A stretch of DNA of 35,104 nucleotides from Phycisphaerales bacterium (GTDB taxonomy: Bacteria > Planctomycetota > Phycisphaerae > Sedimentisphaerales > Anaerobacaceae), in contig CP070678.1 in NCBI GenBank assembly GCA_020352515.1, positions 1,930,309 to 1,965,412 on the forward strand, in the 5' to 3' direction. Positions 7,985 through 16,587 of the stretch are shown piece after piece. The notes below the pieces were generated by a model. The model worked only from the letters and a program-made list of their open reading frames with translations, searched no databases and was not told the DNA's origin. The position numbers were made by a program, and so were the translations under genes. The first letter of the stretch is position 1. Each line of letters opens with the position of its first letter.

Positions 7985-9178
7985 GTGATTTTACGAAGGC
8001 TGGCTTTTGTCGTTTGCATACTGGGCTGTCTTGAGATTCAGGGTGCGCTTGGCTGCAGATTCACCGTTCGCGAGACGGGGTTTGTGGACCTCGGTTATGA
8101 CCCGTATTTTCTGTACTGTTACGTCAAGTCCGACGGCAAGCCTGATGTCGGCTCGATCCTTGAAGAGGCGGCACAGGAGGAGCTGGCCGAGAGCAACGTC
8201 AGGTTTGAGCTAATCAACGCGGACGAACAGCAGGACGACCCGGCGATGAAGCATCTTGATTTGTCGCGGGGCGTGTCATTTCCGGCCCTGGTCCTTGTTT
8301 CTCCCGACGGGCAGTCGCTCGGGCTGCGTACTGGCGGGGTGCAGCCTTTTGCAGAGGGGTTTCGGTCGGCGGTGAGGGAGGTTTTGTCTTCGCCGAAGCG
8401 CCGGGAGATTGTCAGGCAGTGCATCGACACTTACGCCGTTTTGCTGCTGATCGAAGGGCCGGACGAGGAGGAAAACAAGCTGGCGAGGGAAGCGGCGGCT
8501 GCGGCCGTCGAGCGGGTTGGGGCGGAGATGGAGTTTCTTCCCAAGCCGGTCTCGCATCCGCCGGCGTTGGTGGTGGTGGATTCGAATTCGCTTGCCGACG
8601 AGAAGGTGCTGCTGTGGAGCCTGGGTCTGGAGGCGGGGCAGGTGGATGCTCCCCACGCCGCCATACTCTATGGGCGAGCCCGATGGATGGGGCCGCTTTT
8701 CAAGGGCGAGCAGATAACCGAGGATAATCTGGCGGCGATATTGTTTGTGGTCGGTGACACTTGCGAGTGCGGCCTGGATCGCCGGTGGCTGCAGGGGACC
8801 ATGCTGCCTGCGGCGTGGGGGCGGGAGCTGCAGGAGTTGGTGGCCAAGAATCTGGGTTACGATCCGGAGAACCCGATGGTTAAGATGGAGATAGGCTCGA
8901 TACTTGGGCGGGGCGGCGCTTCGTATCCCGGGGTTGGGTACGGGTACCAGGAGCTGGTAATAGAGCCGGAGCCGAATGCGGCTTTGGAGGCGGTTGCGCC
9001 GGAAGAGGCTAACGTTGTTGAGGAGCCGGAGAGCGCCGGGGCGCAGGAGACTCCGGCGAATCCGGGGGAAGTCGACATTTACCGGCCGATCGGTGTGATG
9101 GCGTTCGGCGCCATCGGTTTGACGGCGATTATCGCGGTGGTCGGGATTGCAGTTGCTGTGAGGCGGAGAAGAATATGA
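7985..9178 (+). CDS. Exported, C-terminally anchored protein with thioredoxin-like parts
   Basis: A 397-aa protein. GTG 7985 is preferred: AAGGGG lies 7 bases upstream and the product starts with a signal peptide ending near 'GALGC'. An upstream in-frame start at 7913 would bury that signal. The mature N-terminus 'CRFTVRETGFVDLG' is followed by an alpha/beta region resembling a thioredoxin-type fold (about residues 35-125, including 'FPALVLVSPDGQSL') but with no CxxC active site. A second alpha/beta region follows (about 145-260, with 'CECG'). Next come a Glu/Pro/Ala-rich linker and one C-terminal helix near residues 368-391 ending RRRR, suggesting anchoring with a cytoplasmic tail. I do not recognise a named family. 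The stop overlaps the start of the giant propeller gene, so the two products probably work together. Confidence 0.75.
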   Translation: MILRRLAFVVCILGCLEIQGALGCRFTVRETGFVDLGYDPYFLYCYVKSDGKPDVGSILEEAAQEELAESNVRFELINADEQQDDPAMKHLDLSRGVSFPALVLVSPDGQSLGLRTGGVQPFAEGFRSAVREVLSSPKRREIVRQCIDTYAVLLLIEGPDEEENKLAREAAAAAVERVGAEMEFLPKPVSHPPALVVVDSNSLADEKVLLWSLGLEAGQVDAPHAAILYGRARWMGPLFKGEQITEDNLAAILFVVGDTCECGLDRRWLQGTMLPAAWGRELQELVAKNLGYDPENPMVKMEIGSILGRGGASYPGVGYGYQELVIEPEPNAALEAVAPEEANVVEEPESAGAQETPANPGEVDIYRPIGVMAFGAIGLTAIIAVVGIAVAVRRRRI

Positions 9179-12100
9179 GTAAACTCGGTGTCGTTGCGTT
9201 TCTTTGCGTTTGTGTCTTAGGGGGCGGATGGTCTCGGGCCGGTGACTGGCCGAGCTACAATCATGATAATCACGGCAGTGGTGTGACGACGGAAGGGCTC
9301 GAGGTGCCTCTTGAGCAACTCTGGGTTTACCGGAGCAGGGGCCGGCCTCAGCCGGCCTGGCCGGGTCCGGCCAAGAACGACTTTTTCCACAAGCACTACG
9401 ACCTGAGATCGACGGTGGGTTTTGATCGAGCCTTTCACGTTGTGGGGGCGGGCGATACTCTGTACTTCGGGTCGTCGGCGGACGACAAGGTATATGCGCT
9501 GGATGCCGATACCGGGCGCGAGCGATGGGTCTTTTTTACGGAAGGGCCGGTGCGGTTTGCGCCTTGCGTTGCGCAGGATAGGGTGTATGTGGGCTCGGAT
9601 GACGGGCGGGTTTACTGTCTTTCGGCGGCGGACGGCTCTCTGATATGGAAGCGGAACATTGCGGGGCAAAGACGGTTGCTGCCGGGCAACGGGCGAATGA
9701 TATCGATGTGGCCGGTTCGAACGGCGCCTGTGGTGGGCGGGGGCCGCGTGTACGCTGCGGCGGGGCTGTTTCCGAGCCAGGGGGCGTACTTAGTGTCACT
9801 GAGGGCCGAGGACGGGTCGACGGAGTGGAAACAGAGGATTAATGTCTCGCCGCAGGGGTATATTCTGGCCTCGGCGGAGCGGCTTTACGTTCCGACGGGT
9901 CGAACGGGGCCGGTTATCTTTTCGCGGGCGGACGGCAGGTCCCAAGGGCAGGTGCCGAGTGCGGGTGGAGCATACGCTCTGCTGACGGATGATGTGGTGG
10001 TGACGGGGCCCGGGCGCGGGACGAAGGAGCTTAATGCGGCCGATGCGAGGACGAGGGACAGGATCGCGACGTTCGGCGGGCTGCGGATGGTGGTGAGCAG
10101 CGGCAATGCGTACATGCAGTCGGAGGACAAGCTCTCGGCTTTCGACAGGGTCCGTTATGTTGAGCTGGCGCGGGAGAGGAACGAGGTTTCGAGGCGGGCG
10201 GCAAAGATGGCCGAGCAGCTCAAGAAGCTTCAGAAGGGTTCGGCCGAGGCGGCGGAGCTGCAGGGGCAACTGGATAAGGCCAGGGGGCAGATGGGGCGGC
10301 TATCGAAGATGATGGATGCCTGTTACCTCTGGACGATAGACTGCGATTACCCTGATTCGCTGATCATGGCGGGCGATATTATCCTGGCCGGCGGCGAGGG
10401 CAGGGTGGCGGCGTTCGGCAGCAAAGACGGAAGAGAACTCTGGAGTGCGGCGGTTGAGGGCGTGGCGTGTGGTTTGAGCGTGGTGAACGGGAGACTGTAT
10501 GTAAGCACGGACGCCGGACGGATACACTGTTTTAGAAGCGGCGCAAAGGGCGGGGCAACGGCGTTGATTCCAGGGACGAAGGGCAGTCCGTACCCGGCCG
10601 ACGAGCTTACCGGGCTGTACGCCGCAGCGGCAAAGCACATCGTGAAGCAGGCCGATTTGAGCAGGGGCTATTGTCTTGTTCTGGACAGCGGGCTGGGGCG
10701 TCTGGCATACGAACTGGCGAGGCTGACGGAGTGGAAGATTGTTGGGGTTGAGAGTGACGCAAAGAAGGTTGCCACGGCGAGGAAGGCGCTCGATGAAGCG
10801 GGGCTCTACGGGCGGGTGGTGATTCACGAAGGTTCGTGCGAGGAGCTTGGCTACACGAAGCAGTTTGCCGATCTGGTGGTCTCGGACGTAGCGCTTGCGA
10901 CGGGGAAACTGCCCGCTTCGGCGCGGGAGGTGTACGGGCTTGTCCGGCCATACGGCGGGATGGTAATGTTGGCCAAGACGAAGCGCGGCGGAATGAAGAG
11001 ATGGGGCGCTTCGGCGATACCCGGCTGGAAAATGGACAAGGCCGGCGGGATTATCTGGGGGGTCGCGAGCAAGGGCCGGCCGGAGGGTGCCGGAGAGTGG
11101 ACTCACATTCACGCGGACGTCGGCAATACGGCGTGCAGCGGCGACGAGCTGGTGAAGGGGCCGGTGTCGCTGCAGTGGTTCGGCCGGCCGGGCCCGAGGG
11201 AGATGATCGACCGCCATCATCGCAACGTGCCGCCGCTCTTTAAGGACGGGCGTCTTTTCGTTCCGGGCGACTGCGTGATATTTGCGGTGGACGCTTACAA
11301 CGGCACGATTCAGTGGAAGATTGACGTGCCAAACTCGCGGCGGCTGGGCGTGTTTCTGGATTGCGGGAGCATGGCGGTTGACGAGGAGCTGCTGTACGCG
11401 GCGGCGGAGGATAAATGCTACGGATTCGACGTCAAGAGTGGGCAGCGCCGGCGGACGTATGCGATGCCGCAGCTTATCGAGGGCCGGAGCAGCGAGTGGG
11501 GCTACGTGGCGTATTCGGGTGATATACTTTTCGGAAGCGGCCGCAGAGAGGGGGCGTCCTATTCCGAGACGAGCTACGACGCGGACATTGCGCTGTGGTA
11601 CAGGAATATGAAGGTCGTCGCGAGTGAATACCTGTTTGCATTGGACAAGGGCGGCGGCAAGGTTCTCTGGAAATACAGGGACGGGCTGATTTTGAACCCA
11701 ACGCTTACGATCGGGGGCGGCAAGATGTACTTTGTCGAGACCAGCAGCCCGAAGGCCCTTGCCGATGAGCTGGGTCGAATGCCGATAAAGGTTCTGTTCA
11801 ACGGCGGCGAGCAGCGCCTCGTTGCGCTCGATGCGCGAACGGGGGATATCGAGTACAAAAAGAGAATCGACGTTAGTAACCTGGAGGAGCCGGTTTGCCT
11901 GAACTACGCGGACGGGGTGGTTCTGTTGAGCGGCTCGAGGCTCGTGGGTGATTCGATTGTTTATTCCTACTACGCTTTCGAGGCCGGCAGCGGCCGGGCG
12001 CTGTGGGAGGCGAGTCACGACAGCGGCCTTGCGAAAGACGGGGGCCACGGCGAATACAACCGCCACCCGACGATAGTGGGCGAGACCGTCTATGCATGGC

Positions 12101-12399
12101 CCTATGCGTACACGCTATCGACCGGCAAGAAAGTGGACGGCTGGAAGTTCGACCGGCGCGGGCACGGTTGCGGGGGCGTTTCGGCCTCGACGCAGTGCCT
12201 GTTCTGGCGCGGCGGCAACCCGTGGATGTACGACCTCGGCGCCGGCGGGGCGACGCGGCTGACGAGCGTGACCCGTCCGGGCTGCTGGATAAACATAATA
12301 CCGGCCGGCGGGCTGGTTCTTATTCCCGAGGCCAGCAGCGGCTGCACGTGCGGTTTTGCGCTGCAGACGTCGATGGCGTTCGCTCCGGGCGAGATGTAG
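9175..12399 (+). CDS. PQQ-propeller / coiled-coil / methyltransferase-like fusion protein
   Basis: A 1074-aa exported protein with a signal peptide at residues 1-22. A first PQQ-like propeller starts at 'GDWPSYNHDN' and shows blades such as 'YALDADTGRERW'. A charged, coiled-coil-like insert lies at about 325-380. A class I methyltransferase-like domain occupies about 485-605: SAM-loop-like 'VLDSGLGR' at 502-509, then 'VGVESDAKK' and 'DLVVSD'. A second propeller begins at 'EWTHIHADVG' near 640. The last 80 residues are Cys-rich ('RPGCW', 'GCTCG') and match a module in the gene at 1-1869. An exported methyltransferase would lack cytosolic SAM, so this domain may be a degenerate binding module. 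ATG 9175 overlaps the preceding stop. Role unknown; probably an envelope scaffold, sensor or redox protein. Confidence 0.85.
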   Translation: MSKLGVVAFLCVCVLGGGWSRAGDWPSYNHDNHGSGVTTEGLEVPLEQLWVYRSRGRPQPAWPGPAKNDFFHKHYDLRSTVGFDRAFHVVGAGDTLYFGSSADDKVYALDADTGRERWVFFTEGPVRFAPCVAQDRVYVGSDDGRVYCLSAADGSLIWKRNIAGQRRLLPGNGRMISMWPVRTAPVVGGGRVYAAAGLFPSQGAYLVSLRAEDGSTEWKQRINVSPQGYILASAERLYVPTGRTGPVIFSRADGRSQGQVPSAGGAYALLTDDVVVTGPGRGTKELNAADARTRDRIATFGGLRMVVSSGNAYMQSEDKLSAFDRVRYVELARERNEVSRRAAKMAEQLKKLQKGSAEAAELQGQLDKARGQMGRLSKMMDACYLWTIDCDYPDSLIMAGDIILAGGEGRVAAFGSKDGRELWSAAVEGVACGLSVVNGRLYVSTDAGRIHCFRSGAKGGATALIPGTKGSPYPADELTGLYAAAAKHIVKQADLSRGYCLVLDSGLGRLAYELARLTEWKIVGVESDAKKVATARKALDEAGLYGRVVIHEGSCEELGYTKQFADLVVSDVALATGKLPASAREVYGLVRPYGGMVMLAKTKRGGMKRWGASAIPGWKMDKAGGIIWGVASKGRPEGAGEWTHIHADVGNTACSGDELVKGPVSLQWFGRPGPREMIDRHHRNVPPLFKDGRLFVPGDCVIFAVDAYNGTIQWKIDVPNSRRLGVFLDCGSMAVDEELLYAAAEDKCYGFDVKSGQRRRTYAMPQLIEGRSSEWGYVAYSGDILFGSGRREGASYSETSYDADIALWYRNMKVVASEYLFALDKGGGKVLWKYRDGLILNPTLTIGGGKMYFVETSSPKALADELGRMPIKVLFNGGEQRLVALDARTGDIEYKKRIDVSNLEEPVCLNYADGVVLLSGSRLVGDSIVYSYYAFEAGSGRALWEASHDSGLAKDGGHGEYNRHPTIVGETVYAWPYAYTLSTGKKVDGWKFDRRGHGCGGVSASTQCLFWRGGNPWMYDLGAGGATRLTSVTRPGCWINIIPAGGLVLIPEASSGCTCGFALQTSMAFAPGEM

Positions 12400-12458
12400 C
12401 GCGGGACGCGCAATTACGACAACGACCGGGCTGCTAACAGACAGAGGACGCTGCGATT

Positions 12459-13610
12459 ATGAGCATGGCGGCATTGATATTGAAGGAGATTCGTCACCGG
12501 AAGGTCAACTTTCTGCTGGGCGTTCTGGCGGTGGTGACGGCGGTGACATTGTTCATATCGTTTTTCACTGCGGGCAAGGCCTCGAACAGAGAGGCGGCGC
12601 GTCTGATGCTGAAGATGGGTTTCAATCTTCGCGTGATATCGAGTGACGCGGACATGGACAAGTTTCTGCTTGACGGGATTCCGGATGCGACGATGCCGGC
12701 GGAATATCTCGAGAAGCTGGCTTCTCAGAAGAAGATTTCGTACAATCATCTGCTTGCGACTCTGCAGAAGCGTATATTATGGCGTGGTACGGACGTGATA
12801 TTGACGGGCCTGGCGCCGGAGGTTTGCCCGCCCGGTCGCAAGACTCCGCCTATTCTGAGCTACGAGATAGAGCGGGGCGATGCGTACGTGGGCCACAGGG
12901 TGGCCGAGCGGCTGGGGCTCAAGGAGGGCGAGCAGGTGGAGATAGAGGGCAAGCAGCTTAAGATTGCCAGGGTGCTTGCCGAGTCAGGGGGCGTGGACGA
13001 TATCCGGGTCCAGTGCTCTCTGGCGGACGCGCAGGAAATCCTGGGGCTGCCCGGGCGGATAAGCGAGATCAAGGCGGTTGACTGTTTGTGTTTTGCCCCG
13101 ACTGACAATCCGGTTGCGATACTGCGCGAGCAGATCGGCTCGTTTCTGCCGGAGGCGCAGGTGTTTCACGCCTCGACGATGGCGGGGACGCGCGCGAAAA
13201 CCAGGCAGATGATTCGGAATTTGTTTTCGATCATCATGCCGTTTGTGATAATCGCGTGCGGCATCTGGGTGGGTGTGGTTGCGATAATGAACGTTCGCGA
13301 CAGGCAGCAGGAAATAGGCATCATGAGGGCGCTGGGTTACGGTTCGGGGCGAATCGCGGTTTTGTTTTTAGGCAAGGCGGTGGTTACGGGGCTGGCCGGC
13401 GCGGTAGTCGGGTTTCTCGTGGGTACGGCTCTGGCGATGCGTTTCGGGCCTAATGTATTCGAGATAACGGCGGCAACGATGGTCAGGCCGGAGCCGCTGC
13501 TGCTTGTTTTGTCACTTGTCTTCGCGCCGTTGTTTGCGGCGGTGTCGAGCTTTATTCCGGCGATGACGGCGGTGGCCTACGAGCCGGCGGTGACGCTGAG
13601 GGAAGAGTAG
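12459..13610 (+). CDS. FtsX/MacB-type ABC permease
   Basis: A 383-aa permease of the FtsX/LolC/MacB group. One helix near residues 17-38 is followed by a large extracytoplasmic domain (about 45-250) and three C-terminal helices (about 255-275, 302-325 and 345-372). The conserved FtsX motif around 'RDRQQEIGIMRALGYG' (near 282-297) is clear. Such proteins do not import small solutes. With a LolD-like ATPase they drive periplasmic conformational change, lipoprotein release or export. ATG 12459 follows AGAGGA. The ATPase gene starts two bases after its stop. Its place directly behind the giant propeller gene suggests it acts on that protein or its partners. Confidence 0.88.
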   Translation: MSMAALILKEIRHRKVNFLLGVLAVVTAVTLFISFFTAGKASNREAARLMLKMGFNLRVISSDADMDKFLLDGIPDATMPAEYLEKLASQKKISYNHLLATLQKRILWRGTDVILTGLAPEVCPPGRKTPPILSYEIERGDAYVGHRVAERLGLKEGEQVEIEGKQLKIARVLAESGGVDDIRVQCSLADAQEILGLPGRISEIKAVDCLCFAPTDNPVAILREQIGSFLPEAQVFHASTMAGTRAKTRQMIRNLFSIIMPFVIIACGIWVGVVAIMNVRDRQQEIGIMRALGYGSGRIAVLFLGKAVVTGLAGAVVGFLVGTALAMRFGPNVFEITAATMVRPEPLLLVLSLVFAPLFAAVSSFIPAMTAVAYEPAVTLREE

Positions 13611-13612
13611 AG

Positions 13613-14275
13613 ATGGTTGTTCTCGAAGAGGTGAGCAGGACTTATCAAACGAAACGGGGACAGGTGCGGGCGCTCGACGGCGTGAGTGTGCGAGTTGAGA
13701 GGGGCGAGTTCGTGGTTCTTTGCGGGCCGAGCGGGAGCGGCAAGACGACGCTGCTTATGACGGTGGCGGCGATGCTGCGGCCGAGCCGCGGGCGGGTGCG
13801 GGTGGAAGAGAGGGACATCTACGCCATGAGCATTCGGCAGAGAGCGATATTTAGGGCCAGGAATATCGGCTTTGTCTTTCAGATGTTCTATCTCGTGCCA
13901 TATCTGAACGTAATCGAGAATATCGTTCTTGCGGGAGGCGCCGCGGGCGCCGGGGCCGCGCCGGCGGAGGCGAGGGAGCTGCTGGGCCGGCTGGGACTGG
14001 GCGAGCGGGCGCTGCACAGACCGGCCGAACTGAGCGCCGGAGAAAAGCAGCGAGTGGCAATTGCGAGGGCCATGTTCAACCGCCCGAAGATCATTCTTGC
14101 CGACGAGCCCACGGGCAACCTCGATCCGGACAATGCGTCCGTCGTGCTCGAGCACCTTTCGGAATTTCACAGGGGCGGCGGCACGGTGGTTCTGGCGAGT
14201 CACGGGCCCGAGGCGCTGGAATTTGCCGACAGGGTCGTTCATTTGGAGCGGGGCGCCATCCGGGACAGCGGCTGA
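13613..14275 (+). CDS. LolD/MacB-type ABC ATPase
   Basis: A 220-aa ATPase partner of the FtsX-type permease immediately upstream. Walker A GPSGSGKT is at residues 38-45, the Q-loop near 'GFVFQMFY', the signature 'LSAGEKQRVAIARA' and Walker B 'IILADEPTGNLD' follow, with the switch His in 'VLASHG'. The signature has Ala in place of the first Gly (LSAGE rather than LSGGE), a tolerated variant. 'DEPTGNLD' is typical of the LolD/MacB/FtsE family. Length matches the family (220-230 aa). It is the last gene of the + strand run; the next gene is convergent. Confidence 0.92.
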   Translation: MVVLEEVSRTYQTKRGQVRALDGVSVRVERGEFVVLCGPSGSGKTTLLMTVAAMLRPSRGRVRVEERDIYAMSIRQRAIFRARNIGFVFQMFYLVPYLNVIENIVLAGGAAGAGAAPAEARELLGRLGLGERALHRPAELSAGEKQRVAIARAMFNRPKIILADEPTGNLDPDNASVVLEHLSEFHRGGGTVVLASHGPEALEFADRVVHLERGAIRDSG

Positions 14276-14367
14276 TCCGGGGGCGAAAGAGCAGAGAGCA
14301 TCCGCGGCGCATTTGCGAGGCGCGTGACATTGATGTGCTTTGCCGCCAGGCGAGGTCGGGCGTCTAA

Positions 14368-15246
14368 TCAAAAGAACTTTTTCATGACGGCGGCCGTGTG
14401 CATTGCGATGAGCATCAGGTAGTCGAGGTCGCTGAGGCTGTAGTGTTTTTCTTTCATTGAGTTGTCGGCGTAAAGCACCCCGAAGCATCCGTTTTGCCGC
14501 ATGATTGCGGCTATCATTGCCGAGCGTATGGCCTCGTCCTCTTCGATTTGGGCGGCGACGCGGGGCAAGACAAGGAACTGGCCCTTTTCGACGGCCTGGG
14601 TGATTTTTTCCCTGAGTTTTATCTGTCCGAGGGCCACACCGCTGCCGTCGCGTTTTTTGCCGGCGTGACAGATCATCGGCCCTCCGGGCTGAGTTCTGAG
14701 GGCGCACCAGACGTGAAAGGCCTCGAACTGCTCGAGGGTGACATCGAGCAGAGTGAGCAGCAGCTCGTCGATGCTTACGGCGTCGCAGATGCGGTCGCTG
14801 GCCTGTGAGAAGTCGAGAAGTCTCTTGGCGGCGAGCCTCATGGCGGGGGCATGTCCGGCATCGGGCTTTCTGACGACGGTTTCGTGCGGCGGGGTGGCGA
14901 GCGCCGCTTCAAGATGCAGCGTGTCCTCCATCTGCATTGTCTGGTCGATTTCGATCTCGTCTTCGAGGAGGATATCTATGGTGAAGTCCGTGATTCGGAG
15001 GCAGTCTCCGTGCTTGACCTCGGCCCTTGCAATCTCGCGGTTGTTCAGATAAGTTTTGCTTGCTGAGCCGAGGTGTTCTACGAGCCATTTGCCGTCGCCG
15101 GTGGAGCGGATTACGGCGTGCTGTCTCGATACAGCTATGTGAGGCAGCAGGATGTGGCTTTGGGCCCCTCTACCGATGGCGATAGGCCCCTGGGTGAAGT
15201 TGAACTCCCTGGCTTGTCCGTCCTTTTGTTTTAGCAGCAGACGCAT
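14368..15246 (-). CDS. FHA-GAF domain signalling protein
   Basis: A 292-aa protein. The N-terminal FHA domain (about residues 1-100) shows the phosphothreonine-binding pattern: 'IGRG', 'SRQHAVI' and 'YLNNREI'. A linker leads to a GAF-like sensor domain (about 130-290, with 'GCFGVLYADNS'), a fold that binds small molecules or serves in signalling. FHA modules read Ser/Thr phosphorylation, so it probably works with a kinase encoded elsewhere. ATG 15246 has GGGAGG 7 bases upstream. It is monocistronic with its own strong promoter. The architecture resembles the N-terminal half of FHA-GAF-HTH or FHA-GAF-sigma54 activators, but no DNA-binding domain is present. Confidence 0.88.
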   Translation of the reverse strand: MRLLLKQKDGQAREFNFTQGPIAIGRGAQSHILLPHIAVSRQHAVIRSTGDGKWLVEHLGSASKTYLNNREIARAEVKHGDCLRITDFTIDILLEDEIEIDQTMQMEDTLHLEAALATPPHETVVRKPDAGHAPAMRLAAKRLLDFSQASDRICDAVSIDELLLTLLDVTLEQFEAFHVWCALRTQPGGPMICHAGKKRDGSGVALGQIKLREKITQAVEKGQFLVLPRVAAQIEEDEAIRSAMIAAIMRQNGCFGVLYADNSMKEKHYSLSDLDYLMLIAMHTAAVMKKFF

Positions 15247-15290
15247 AGCCCTGCCTCCCTTAATGCGGGTAAGAAAACCATCTACCTGGC

Positions 15291-15319
15291 ATTATGCAGC
15301 ATCACGCGAGGTTTGTCAA
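15291..15319 (-). promoter_or_regulatory. Sigma70-like promoter of the FHA-GAF gene
   Basis: On the - strand, TTGACA (15319-15314), a 17-base spacer and CATAAT (15296-15291) form a near-consensus promoter. Transcription would begin near 15284, about 38 bases before the start codon. The rest of the gap (15320-15528) shows no gene. Confidence 0.7.
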
Positions 15320-15478
15320 CGAAACTATTTGCAGGAGGCGGCAAAACCGTGAAAAAGGCCGAAAACAGTCGCTAAATCGGGTTTGCGCCTTCGAGAATGT
15401 CAGATTTCTTTCGAAATCGGGACAACATGGGGCACCTGCCGGGCGGACGGGCTCAGCGGGCGCTTATGCAGTCCCGGA

Positions 15479-15515
15479 GATTCTGCCGATTCGGTGTGAG
15501 CGAGGCGACAGAATC
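15479..15515 (-). terminator. Weak terminator-like inverted repeat
   Basis: GATTCTG (15479-15485) and CAGAATC (15509-15515) are exact complements, 13-14 bases after the sugar transporter stop on the - strand. The loop is 23 bases and no T-run follows, so intrinsic termination is doubtful. Confidence 0.3.
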
Positions 15516-15528
15516 AGCCTGAACAGCG

Positions 15529-16533
15529 TCAGACGATCTTTGCAGTTATGAGCAGGGCCAGGCCCACGAGATAGAACAGGAACATTAGCGAGAGCAGCCT
15601 GTTCGTTCCGGCGGGGGCCGCCTTGAATTCCTTCCAGATAAAGACGCCCCAGATGGCGGCTATCATGGTGGCGCCCTGTCCGAGCCCGTAGGAGATGGCC
15701 GGCCCGGCCGTGCCGGCGGCGACGTTGTTGACGGTCATTCCTATACTCCAGATGATGCCTCCAAGGATACCTATCAGATGGAGTCTCGGGTTGCCCTTGC
15801 TGAAGTAGTCGCCGAAGGGCACCGGATCGCCGGTGAAAGGTCTGGCCATTACGACAGTGTTCCAGAGGAAGCTTGAGAGGAAAACGCCGAGCGAGAAGAC
15901 AAACACGGCGGCGTATGGTCCCATCTTGCCGTCCTCGGGCTTGAGAAAGTCAGCGGCCACGCTTTTCTGGACGAGAAAGTAGAACAGGCCCATCAAGAGA
16001 CCGGCGAAGATCGATATTACGATTCCTTTGGTTGTGGTCTTTTGTTGTCCGCCGGCCAATTTCCCGTATGCCACCGCGTCGATGATAATGGCCAGCGCGA
16101 TACAGGCGACGCCAACGAAGAGCAGGACCGGATTTCCTTCGGGTTTTAAGATGTAGTTAATGACCACGCCTTCGACGAGGGCGATTCCGATTCCGATGGG
16201 AAAAGCCACTGCCATGCCGGCGATGTCAATGGCGGCCACGAGGAGGATATTGGCCAGGTTGAACACGATGCCCCCGAGGAAGGCGAAGCCCAGGGCGGCG
16301 AGTGTGGCCTGCTTGAGGTCGCTGATGAATCCCCTTCCAACCGAGCCGGCACTTCCGATGGTAAGGCCGGCGAGCAGCGAGAGCAGCAGCACGCCGATAC
16401 AGTAGTCCCAGTAGAAGAGCTGGAACTTCCATTCCTTGCTTGCCAGCTTCTGGGTATTGGCCCATGAGCCCCAGCAGAGCATGGTGACAAAACACAGGGC
16501 TACGGCCAAGGGGTAAGACTGGACTATAACCAT
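15529..16533 (-). CDS. GRP/ureide-permease-like sugar transporter
   Basis: A 334-aa membrane protein with about ten hydrophobic helices, of the drug/metabolite superfamily branch that includes glucose/ribose porters (GRP, RhaT-like) and plant ureide permeases. Family features are 'CFVTMLCWGSWANTQKL' in helix 1, 'FPIGIGIALVEGV' and 'GATMIAAIWGVFIWKEF' near the end. It probably imports ribose or a nucleoside by proton symport. It is third in an operon after an exported nucleoside hydrolase and ribokinase, which favours ribose as the cargo. ATG 16533 has an excellent GGAGG site. Confidence 0.88.
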   Translation of the reverse strand: MVIVQSYPLAVALCFVTMLCWGSWANTQKLASKEWKFQLFYWDYCIGVLLLSLLAGLTIGSAGSVGRGFISDLKQATLAALGFAFLGGIVFNLANILLVAAIDIAGMAVAFPIGIGIALVEGVVINYILKPEGNPVLLFVGVACIALAIIIDAVAYGKLAGGQQKTTTKGIVISIFAGLLMGLFYFLVQKSVAADFLKPEDGKMGPYAAVFVFSLGVFLSSFLWNTVVMARPFTGDPVPFGDYFSKGNPRLHLIGILGGIIWSIGMTVNNVAAGTAGPAISYGLGQGATMIAAIWGVFIWKEFKAAPAGTNRLLSLMFLFYLVGLALLITAKIV

Positions 16534-16587
16534 TTTGAAACCTCCTTTTTTCGAATCCTGCTATTTAGTTTGAGCCCGCCGGGGGGA

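Noticed and set aside
10300..12066. A 588-codon open frame on the - strand
   Set aside because: It is antisense to the 1074-aa propeller gene, rich in Arg, His, Pro and Leu, with no domain; high GC leaves such frames open by chance.
1..14275. True PQQ-dependent alcohol or methanol dehydrogenases
   Set aside because: Blade repeats are present, but I saw no catalytic Asp/Glu arrangement, adjacent-Cys ring or cytochrome partner typical of these enzymes.
14276..14367. A bidirectional terminator between convergent genes
   Set aside because: No clean stem with a T-run was found on either strand.
13577..14707. A 376-codon - strand frame
   Set aside because: It spans the LolD gene antisense and part of the FHA-GAF gene in another frame, with low-complexity basic composition.
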